A DNA stretch of 64,000 nt, taken from Tenacibaculum mesophilum. GTDB taxonomy: Bacteria > Bacteroidota > Bacteroidia > Flavobacteriales > Flavobacteriaceae. Positions within the stretch are counted from its first letter, which is position 1. Every line of letters starts with the position of its first letter. The notes beneath the pieces are model-generated. The model was not told the DNA's origin and did not search any database. It worked only from the letters and a program-made list of their open reading frames with translations. Below are positions 35,340 through 41,698 of this stretch, piece by piece. Both the position numbers and the translations under genes were made by a program. The DNA is taken from the NCBI RefSeq assembly GCF_003867075.1, contig NZ_CP032544.1, positions 3,094,001 through 3,158,000 on the forward strand. The letters run 5' to 3'.

Positions 35340-36176
35340 TCATAGCAATTTTCCCAATTCAATCTGTATGCAATTATCGTTTTCTATAGTTTTAAAACTA
35401 TCTGTTGTAAAAATTTTGGTGAAGTGTTTTTCAAGTTCATCAAAACCTTTACTAAATATTCCGTGACTTATCGCTAAGTATAAGTTTCCTGCATTCTTAG
35501 CTTTTAGTTCTTTAGCTAGCCCTAGAAAAGTACCTCCACCATCACAAATATCATCTACTATCAAACAATCTTTTCCTTGTAAGTCATCAGTATATACTTT
35601 AAAACCTGTCAACTGACCTGTTTTTACGTTTCTGCTTTTTGAGCATTCAACTACTTCATAGTTTTGAAGGTAAGCAGCAACTTTGTATATCTTTTTTAAA
35701 GCACCGCCATCAGGAGAGATTAATGTCAAATCTTCTGAAAGCTGTTGTGTAACTAGCTCTATAAATTTGTGATTATCGATAACCTTACAGTTATTCAATA
35801 GGGCAGGAGTTACCTCAGAATGTGGATCGAAAACAGTTACTGACTTAAAGTTTTGCGCATTTATAATATCTGCATATACTTTTACCGATAATGGTTCGCC
35901 TGATCCCATTAATCTGTCTTGACGAGCGGCTGGAAAATAGGGAAGGACAACGTTTAACTTTGTAATCCCCATGTTTTTTAATGCATTAGTAGCCAATAAA
36001 AGCGTACCTATATCATTAAAAGACTGAATACGATGTGTAATGGTAACTTCTGACACATTTTCAAGTTCAGAAATGATTTTAATATGTGGTTCCCCTCCTG
36101 AAAAAGTAAAGAAATTATAGTCTACATTGTTTTCTGTTCCGTAAGGAGCAAAGCTTTTATCTAAGTTTAAAATCAT
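35340..36176 (-). CDS. Ribose-phosphate pyrophosphokinase-like enzyme
   Basis: 278 residues, shorter than the usual 310-320 of housekeeping PRPP synthetases. Recognisable are PYFPAARQDR (79-88, family PYFGYARQDR), DPHSE (117-121, family DLHA) and the PRPP-binding loop VDDICDGGGT (207-216). Family members pyrophosphorylate ribose 5-phosphate; divergent phage homologues pyrophosphorylate ADP-ribose. The altered FGY and DLHA motifs and its place beside ADP-ribose enzymes make the second activity worth testing. First gene of the operon, directly after an NrtR-type box. Confidence 0.85.
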   Translation of the reverse strand: MILNLDKSFAPYGTENNVDYNFFTFSGGEPHIKIISELENVSEVTITHRIQSFNDIGTLLLATNALKNMGITKLNVVLPYFPAARQDRLMGSGEPLSVKVYADIINAQNFKSVTVFDPHSEVTPALLNNCKVIDNHKFIELVTQQLSEDLTLISPDGGALKKIYKVAAYLQNYEVVECSKSRNVKTGQLTGFKVYTDDLQGKDCLIVDDICDGGGTFLGLAKELKAKNAGNLYLAISHGIFSKGFDELEKHFTKIFTTDSFKTIENDNCIQIELGKLL

Positions 36177-36197
36177 ATTGCGTAATTTTTACACAAA
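36177..36197. promoter_or_regulatory. NrtR-type operator at the prs-like operon promoter
   Basis: ATTGCGT (36177-36183), 7-base centre, ACACAAA (36191-36197). The minus-strand TATATTTG -7 box (36194-36201) overlaps one arm. The operator ends one base before the start codon at 36176, so any leader is only about ten bases. Confidence 0.75.
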
Positions 36198-36240
36198 TAT
36201 AATGCGGTTTTTTAAAATAAAAAATGTTTTAGTGTTTTTT

Positions 36241-36930
36241 TTACGCAAACTTAATTTCGAAGTGGAATCCTTTCTTTTCTAGTTCTTTATACTTCTTAGC
36301 ATTAAACTTAAAAAGTTTTGCAGGTCTACCACTAGAAGGCTGGTGTATTTTGTCGGTTTCGGTAAGTATTCCAAAGCTCATAATTTTTTTTCTGAAATTA
36401 CGTCTATCAATTTTTTGATTAAGGATTGTTTGATATAAATTTTCTAAATCAGAAAAAGGAAATTCTTTTTTTAGTAATTCAAAACCAATAGGTTGGTAGT
36501 TTATTTTGTTTTGAAGTCTTTGTAAAGCTGTGGTTAAAATACGATTGTGATCAAATGCTAGTTTGGGGAGTTCATGAATAGGAAACCATTGTACTTCAGC
36601 GGCATCAGTATCAGCACTAATTTTAAAATGATTGGGACTTACCAAACCAAAATAGGTAACAGAAATAACTCTGTTTCTTGGGTCTCTTTTGGGAGTTCCG
36701 AATGTATATAGTTGTTCAAGATAATCGATAGTAACTCCTGTTTCTTCTAATAATTCTCTTTCAACTGCATGTTCTAGTGATTCGTTTTCTAAAACCAATC
36801 CACCAGGCAATGCCCAAGCTCCTTTAAAAGGCTCGATGCCTCTTTTTATTAATAAGACAGAAAGTTCTTTTTGTTGGTAGCCAAAAACAACAGCATCTAC
36901 AGCAACTTTTATATTTTGTGATATCTTCAT
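36241..36930 (-). CDS. nrtR: NrtR-type Nudix transcriptional regulator
   Basis: 229 residues: a Nudix domain (1-150) followed by a winged-helix domain (about 155-229) with GRPAKLFKFNAKKYKELEKKGF, the NrtR layout. NrtR proteins repress NAD-synthesis genes and respond to ADP-ribose; Bacteroidetes relatives such as AraR regulate sugar genes. The full Nudix box is intact here (Gly44, Glu50, Arg58-Glu59, Glu62-Glu63, Gly65), unlike regulators that have lost hydrolase activity, so it might also hydrolyse ADP-ribose. It appears to control itself, the prs-like operon and nadV. Confidence 0.88.
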   Translation of the reverse strand: MKISQNIKVAVDAVVFGYQQKELSVLLIKRGIEPFKGAWALPGGLVLENESLEHAVERELLEETGVTIDYLEQLYTFGTPKRDPRNRVISVTYFGLVSPNHFKISADTDAAEVQWFPIHELPKLAFDHNRILTTALQRLQNKINYQPIGFELLKKEFPFSDLENLYQTILNQKIDRRNFRKKIMSFGILTETDKIHQPSSGRPAKLFKFNAKKYKELEKKGFHFEIKFA

Positions 36931-36951
36931 TTAGTGTTGAATTTACACAAA
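36931..36951. promoter_or_regulatory. NrtR-type operator at its own promoter
   Basis: TTAGTGT (36931-36937), 7-base centre, ACACAAA (36945-36951). The minus-strand TAACTTTG -7 box (36948-36955) overlaps one arm. The palindrome abuts the start codon at 36930. Confidence 0.7.
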
Positions 36952-37046
36952 GTTACGAAAGTTTTAAAAATTATAGATTCATATTTTAAACAAGGTACTT
37001 TTTAATTGTTTTTTTAATGTAGCTTGTGCAATTTGAATAATAAAAT

Positions 37047-37586
37047 CTACTTACAAACTTTACAATCTTCTTTGTCTTGAATTTCACCTACTAATTTTCC
37101 TTCTTCGTTAAGTGAAAATCCACAGCAATCCATAAAACCTTGAGCAATTAATTTACGAGCACGTTGAATTTGAGATTTAGTGGTTGGTAAATTTTGTTTT
37201 AAAATGTCAGCAACTTCTTGCTGTTTTAAGCCTTTTATATCTGATAAAAATAGTGGATCTCTATACTTTTTAGGCAAGCTTTGTAAGATTCCACGTAAGC
37301 AATCTTTCTCGGTATGCTCTTGTTCTTTTATGTCTGTTTGAACTTCAAAATTTTTAAATTCAATTGTTTGATTAGTATTCTTGAAGTAATCCATCATCGT
37401 ATTCCGAGCAATCGTAAAAATCCAAGGTTTTAGTTTGGTGATATCGTTTAATGTATGAAGTTTAGTGTGAACTTTTATAAATGTTTCTTGTAAGAGGTCA
37501 TCAGTCACAGTAGTGTCTTTCACCTTACTTAAAATAAAGTGTTTTATATCATCTGCGTATTTTTTCCAAACTTGTTGCGTTGTCAT
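37047..37586 (-). CDS. sigZ: RNA polymerase sigma factor SigZ (ECF type)
   Basis: 179 residues with sigma-2 (about 10-75, DDLLQETFIKVHTKLHTL, KPWIFTIARNTMMDYFK) and sigma-4 (about 110-165, ESLPKKYRDPLFLSDIKGLKQQEVADIL). The C-terminal tail carries cysteines (DCCGF and EDCKVCK), typical of SigZ. No anti-sigma gene is adjacent, so the cysteines may sense redox or metal directly. The two neighbouring genes share a promoter-like element that may be its target. Confidence 0.92.
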   Translation of the reverse strand: MTTQQVWKKYADDIKHFILSKVKDTTVTDDLLQETFIKVHTKLHTLNDITKLKPWIFTIARNTMMDYFKNTNQTIEFKNFEVQTDIKEQEHTEKDCLRGILQSLPKKYRDPLFLSDIKGLKQQEVADILKQNLPTTKSQIQRARKLIAQGFMDCCGFSLNEEGKLVGEIQDKEDCKVCK

Positions 37587-37608
37587 TCTATAAATTTACG
37601 AAAAATGC

Positions 37609-37652
37609 CACGTTGAATAAATAAACATTTGTTTTTCATTTTATTCAGCGTG
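37609..37652 (-). terminator. Hairpin terminator between the Cys-rich peptide gene and sigZ
   Basis: CACGTTGAATAAA (37609-37621) and TTTATTCAGCGTG (37640-37652) form a 13-bp stem with one G.U pair; on the minus strand a T run follows. Confidence 0.55.
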
Positions 37653-37677
37653 ACAAAACATTTAAAAATTGATTTAA

Positions 37678-37782
37678 TTAACAGTTACAGTTGTTGCATG
37701 TGCAGTTTTCACATGTACAATTTGAGCAGTCATTTGTTTTACATCCTTCGCAAGTGCAGGTACATTGATTATTATTTTTCAT
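37678..37782 (-). CDS. Metallothionein-like Cys-rich peptide
   Basis: 34 residues, 11 of them cysteine (7, 9, 11, 14, 19, 22, 24, 27, 29, 32, 34), with no hydrophobic core: start MKNNNQ, then CxC and CxxC repeats spaced by Thr, Asn and Glu. The shape is that of a metallothionein or metal-chelating peptide, probably binding Zn, Cu, Cd or Hg. It is too short for most gene callers. A bipartite promoter element (37813-37840) matches one upstream of DUF3703. Neighbours sigZ and DUF3703 support a metal or thiol stress role. Confidence 0.75.
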   Translation of the reverse strand: MKNNNQCTCTCEGCKTNDCSNCTCENCTCNNCNC

Positions 37783-37812
37783 GATATTATATGTTTTGTG
37801 TGTTTATATAAT

Positions 37813-37840
37813 AGACTAGGAAAAGGGTAAAAAGATGCAT
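37813..37840 (-). promoter_or_regulatory. Candidate SigZ promoter of the Cys-rich peptide
   Basis: On the minus strand ATGCATCTTTTT (37829-37840), 10 bases, TAGTCT (37813-37818), 30 bases before the ATG. Identical in both halves and spacing to the element upstream of DUF3703. Confidence 0.65.
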
Positions 37841-37846
37841 TTATTT

Positions 37847-38182
37847 TTAAAAATATTTTTGAAGTTCTTTTCTAACAGGAATAGGTTTAATTGCAGATAT
37901 GTTAGAGCCACCTGTGTTTCCTGTAGGTACCCAAATTAAAGTAAATAAAATAGAGGCTATAATTCTAAAAAGTTGGCCAATAATTTCTTTACTGCTGTTT
38001 GTTTTTATTCCGTAAACTAACATGTAATAATGAGATATAGAGTGTCTATAAACATGTTTTTGTCCTAATACATGAGCGTTTTCTAAATGATAAAAAGACA
38101 CCTGAAAGCTTTTGCTTTTAAGTGCCTTTTTAGCTAAAGTTAACTGCTTGTAAAACTCCTGTTTTCGTTGTAGTTGTGTCAT
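37847..38182 (-). CDS. DUF3703 family protein
   Basis: 111 residues. Family features are HLENAHVLGQKHVYRHSISHYYML (HxxxxxxH-type His pattern) and the late WVPTGNTGGSNISAIKPIPVRKEL. One short hydrophobic stretch (ASILFTLIWVP) suggests membrane association. DUF3703 genes often occur beside heavy-metal resistance genes. Here it shares an upstream element with the Cys-rich peptide and sits in the SigZ cluster, so a metal-stress role is likely. Confidence 0.82.
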   Translation of the reverse strand: MTQLQRKQEFYKQLTLAKKALKSKSFQVSFYHLENAHVLGQKHVYRHSISHYYMLVYGIKTNSSKEIIGQLFRIIASILFTLIWVPTGNTGGSNISAIKPIPVRKELQKYF

Positions 38183-38203
38183 GATTTATTGATTTTGTAA
38201 ATC

Positions 38204-38231
38204 AGACTATAACGAATAGAAAAAGATGCAT
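38204..38231 (-). promoter_or_regulatory. Candidate SigZ promoter of the DUF3703 gene
   Basis: On the minus strand ATGCATCTTTTT (38220-38231), 10 bases, TAGTCT (38204-38209), 21 bases before the ATG. Confidence 0.65.
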
Positions 38232-38233
38232 TT

Positions 38234-39847
38234 TTAATTTACTTTTTCACCATTAATATAGGTTGCTAAAACTTTTGTATTCGGAATTTCTTTTCCGTCG
38301 ATTTTCACGATGTCTTTGTCTAAAATGATAAAATCAGCTACTTTACCAACTTCTATACTTCCTTTTTCTTTTTCTTCAAAGTTTGCATAAGCATTCCAAA
38401 TAGTCATTCCTTTTAAGGCATTTTTTCTGGATAAAGAGTTTTCCATTTGATAACCTTTTTCGGGATATCCTTTTAAATCTTTTCTGATGGTTGCTGCGTA
38501 AAATGTATATAATGGACTAACATGTTCAATAGGAAAGTCCGTTCCTAAGGCAACTTTTCCGTATTCTTTTAATAAATCATTATAAGCATAAGCGCCTTTA
38601 ATTCTTTCAGTACCTACACGATTTTCAGCCCAATACATATCAGAAGTGGCATGTGTTGGTTGTATAGATGGAAGTACATTTTTGAATAGATTAAAATCCT
38701 TTACATCTACTATTTGAGCGTGCTCAATACGCCAACGTCTGTCAGTTTTGTTTTTTAATACTTCGTTATAGGTTTTTAACATCACATAATTGGCAGAGTC
38801 ACCAATTGCATGGGTATTCATTTGATAGTTGGAGGCAGCAATTCTCTTAGCTAATTTTTGTAAGTTCTCATAAGAGTTTACCAAAGCACCATAATGTCCT
38901 TTTTTATCAGAATACTCGTCTTTAAGAGCAGCTCCTCGAGAACCTAGAGCTCCGTCAGAATAAACTTTTACTGAACGAACGTTTAATCTATCCGTTTTAA
39001 TGATGCCATTGTTGAGGTAGTAATCAAGGTTTTTTTGATTGTTAGAAATCATAGCGTATATACGCATTTTTAAATCCCCCGATTTTTGTAAACTATCAAT
39101 TAACTCAATAACTTCTTTATCTAAACCAGCATCGTCAACGGTAGTTAATCCTAAATCAAAACAGATTTTTTCAGCATCTTTTAAAGCTTGAATTTGCTCC
39201 TTTTTTGATGGTTTTGGATTATTAATAAAATTCATCGCATTGTCAATAAGCACTCCTGTTAGCTTGCCGTCTTTTTTTATAAATTCTCCTCCGTTAATTT
39301 TTGAGTCAAGAGTTATTCCAGCTAAATCAATAGCAGCTTGATTGACTAACATTGCATGACCATCAATTCTACGAATAGCAACAGGTGTGTTTGGAAATAT
39401 ACTATCCAATTTTTCTTTGGTAGGAAACTCTTTTACTTCCCAATCATTTTGATCCCAACCACGACCTGTGATGTAGGTTGTATTCTTTTCTTTTTGAAAA
39501 TCAATTAATCGTTGTAATACTTCATCATAACTTTCAGTTCCTACCAAATCTACTTTTTGCTGTTGTAAACCTAATCCGAAAAAATGACAGTGTGCATCGA
39601 TAAATCCGGGGTAAACAGGTTTATTTTTAGCATCGATAAGATTAGTTGCTGTGTATTTTTCTTGTATTTCTTTATTGTTTCCTATGGCTATAAATTTTCC
39701 ATCTTTAATAGCAAAACTTTCAGCGGTGTCAAAATTAGAGTTTACCGTGTATGTATAGGAATTAATAACAATAGTATCTACTTTTTCTTTTTGTTTACAA
39801 GAAAGTAGGAAACTAAAAACAAGTAGAGGGAGTAGTGTTTTTTTCAT
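38234..39847 (-). CDS. Amidohydrolase-family lipoprotein (YtcJ-like)
   Basis: 537 residues with lipid Cys17 (FSFLLSC), so probably attached to a membrane outside the cytoplasm. The metal-dependent amidohydrolase core shows GFIDAHCHF (first metal His pair), TGRGWDQNDW, NTHAIGD and LGTDFPIEH (late Asp). Members cleave C-N bonds in N-acyl amino acids, aryl amides and similar compounds; substrate unknown. Its ATG overlaps the DoxX-like stop by one base (TAATG), so the two are co-translated. Confidence 0.88.
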   Translation of the reverse strand: MKKTLLPLLVFSFLLSCKQKEKVDTIVINSYTYTVNSNFDTAESFAIKDGKFIAIGNNKEIQEKYTATNLIDAKNKPVYPGFIDAHCHFFGLGLQQQKVDLVGTESYDEVLQRLIDFQKEKNTTYITGRGWDQNDWEVKEFPTKEKLDSIFPNTPVAIRRIDGHAMLVNQAAIDLAGITLDSKINGGEFIKKDGKLTGVLIDNAMNFINNPKPSKKEQIQALKDAEKICFDLGLTTVDDAGLDKEVIELIDSLQKSGDLKMRIYAMISNNQKNLDYYLNNGIIKTDRLNVRSVKVYSDGALGSRGAALKDEYSDKKGHYGALVNSYENLQKLAKRIAASNYQMNTHAIGDSANYVMLKTYNEVLKNKTDRRWRIEHAQIVDVKDFNLFKNVLPSIQPTHATSDMYWAENRVGTERIKGAYAYNDLLKEYGKVALGTDFPIEHVSPLYTFYAATIRKDLKGYPEKGYQMENSLSRKNALKGMTIWNAYANFEEKEKGSIEVGKVADFIILDKDIVKIDGKEIPNTKVLATYINGEKVN

Positions 39848-40206
39848 TAGTGTGTGTAAATTAAATAGGCAATATATAATAACAAAAACTGAAGAGGCAC
39901 TCTTATAATGGCTATTTTCCTAGATCCAATTGCAGGTTTTTCTCTAAAAACATCCCAAATGTGAATAGGTAAGAAAATTAACATTAATAAAAACATTGCT
40001 AAGGCTGCTTGTTTGGTAGTTTGATTAATTAGTAATCCAATACCAATAAGCAGTTCTAATAAACCAGCTATGTAGTTTACAACTAATTTGGGAAGGAAAT
40101 CAGGAATAAAGCGATTGAAAATCTTAGGTTTTACAATGTGCATAATACCCGCAAAGGCGAAAAATATTCCGAAAATAATTTTTAATACTACGGTAAAAGT
40201 ATCCAT
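39847..40206 (-). CDS. DoxX-like membrane protein
   Basis: 119 residues with four predicted transmembrane helices, matching DoxX/DoxD-like small membrane proteins: KIIFGIFFAFAGIMHIVKPKIF at the start and LLELLIGIGLL in the middle. Function in bacteria is poorly defined, sometimes linked to redox or oxidative stress. It is joined to the amidohydrolase by a one-base overlap and starts 3 bases after the peptidase stop, so the three form one operon. Confidence 0.82.
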   Translation of the reverse strand: MDTFTVVLKIIFGIFFAFAGIMHIVKPKIFNRFIPDFLPKLVVNYIAGLLELLIGIGLLINQTTKQAALAMFLLMLIFLPIHIWDVFREKPAIGSRKIAIIRVPLQFLLLYIAYLIYTH

Positions 40207-40209
40207 GAA

Positions 40210-41649
40210 TTAAGGTTTTAAAGCTTCTTCATTATATAAATATTTATCCATTAAATATACAATACTAGCCATAGAAGCACTTCCTAACTCAAGTTCACGT
40301 TTATTTACTTTATCAAATGTATCTGTAGCTGCATGATGATAATCAAAATAGCGTTGTGAATCTGGTCGGTAGCCTACTAAGGTAACATGGTCGTCTTTTA
40401 AAGGTCCGATGTCAGCACCGCCACCTCCAGCAGTAATATCATGTAATCCGTAAGGTGCTAAAAGCTTTTTCCAGCTTTGAACTAATTGCAAGTTTCTTTC
40501 ATTAGCATCGATAGAGAAACCTCTTGGAGTATGCCCACCGGCATCAGATTCTAAAGCTCCAATATGTAATTCGTTATTTTCCTTTGCTAAACGAGCATAT
40601 TCAGTAGCGCCACGTAAACCATTTTCCTCATTCATAAAAAATACAATACGGATTGTGTTTTTAGGTTTAATATTGTTCTTTTTAAACAAATAAGCAACTT
40701 CTAACGATTGTACAATTCCGGTTCCGTCATCATGTGCGCCTTCCCCTAAATCCCAAGAATCTAAATGTCCGCCAACAACCATAATTTTATTAGGGTATTC
40801 ACTTCCTTTAATTTCTCCTACGACATTGTGTGAAGGGGCATCAGGTAAGTTTTCGCAACTTTGTTTAAAATAAAACTGTAAGTTAGGGTTTTCTTTTAAA
40901 TGCTTGCTTAAGTTTTCAGCAGCACGAGAACTAATAGCAGCTGCAGGAATGTATTCTTCTTTTGGAATATCACCGTACCCCATAGAACCTGTGTGTGGAT
41001 AATCATCAATTCCATTAGTCATAGAGCGAACAATGACTGCTTTTGCTCCAAATTTTCCAACTATGGCAGCTCCTCCATAGCGTTGTCCTACACAACCTCC
41101 ATAAGCTTGAAAGGTATTAATAAGAGTGTTGTCAAAAGCACCATTGAAAAATACAATTTTACCATTGGCTTTATCACCTAAGTTTTTAGCTTCTTCAATA
41201 TTTTTTACTTCGATAACTTTTGCTATAATTCCGTTAGAAGGTGTTGCAATTGAGCCTCCTAAAGCACAAATAGGGACATTTATTTTTTCTCCGTTAAATT
41301 CATAATTAGCAACTTCTTTTTCTCCACGAACCCAATGAGGCACCATAATGGGTTGTAGCCAAACAGAATCTAAACCAACTTCTTTCATGAGTTTTTCTCC
41401 CCAAATAACTGATTTAGCTGCACCTTCTGAACCAGATAAACGGCTTCCAATATTTTGTGTTAAATCATGTAGCCATTCATATGATTTACCTTGGGTAAGT
41501 GCAGTGTTGAATAGTTTTTTTACTTGTGTTGAATCTTGTTTGTAGTTTGCTTCTGTGTAGGTGTTTGAAGCTGTTGTAGGTTGTTTTTGTTCTGTTTTAC
41601 AAGCAAAAAAAGTAATACTTGTAAGTAATAAAAAAGTTAGTTTTTTCAT
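40210..41649 (-). CDS. M28-family metallopeptidase lipoprotein
   Basis: 479 residues with lipid Cys17 (SITFFAC). The bimetal peptidase domain shows GGHLDSWDLGEGAHDDGTG (His and Asp ligands), MNEENGLRGATEYA (Glu), ESDAGGHTPRG (Asp) and HHAATDTFD (His). An inserted PA-like domain lies between, around GKIVFFNGAF. Probably a periplasmic or surface aminopeptidase/carboxypeptidase. First gene of the unit with the DoxX-like and amidohydrolase genes. Confidence 0.9.
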   Translation of the reverse strand: MKKLTFLLLTSITFFACKTEQKQPTTASNTYTEANYKQDSTQVKKLFNTALTQGKSYEWLHDLTQNIGSRLSGSEGAAKSVIWGEKLMKEVGLDSVWLQPIMVPHWVRGEKEVANYEFNGEKINVPICALGGSIATPSNGIIAKVIEVKNIEEAKNLGDKANGKIVFFNGAFDNTLINTFQAYGGCVGQRYGGAAIVGKFGAKAVIVRSMTNGIDDYPHTGSMGYGDIPKEEYIPAAAISSRAAENLSKHLKENPNLQFYFKQSCENLPDAPSHNVVGEIKGSEYPNKIMVVGGHLDSWDLGEGAHDDGTGIVQSLEVAYLFKKNNIKPKNTIRIVFFMNEENGLRGATEYARLAKENNELHIGALESDAGGHTPRGFSIDANERNLQLVQSWKKLLAPYGLHDITAGGGGADIGPLKDDHVTLVGYRPDSQRYFDYHHAATDTFDKVNKRELELGSASMASIVYLMDKYLYNEEALKP

Positions 41650-41698
41650 TTAGGGTATTAGTTTTAACACCCTAAATGTAAGTTATATATTTTAATTT

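Noticed and set aside
36241..36930. nrtR as a plain Nudix housekeeping hydrolase
   Set aside because: The C-terminal winged-helix domain, the three matching palindromes and the operon context favour a regulator; hydrolase activity is kept only as an additional possibility.
28810..36951. The NAD+/ADP-ribose island as a prophage or integrated plasmid segment
   Set aside because: Several families are common in phages, but no integrase, capsid, tail, replication or attachment-site sequence was seen, and base composition does not visibly change.
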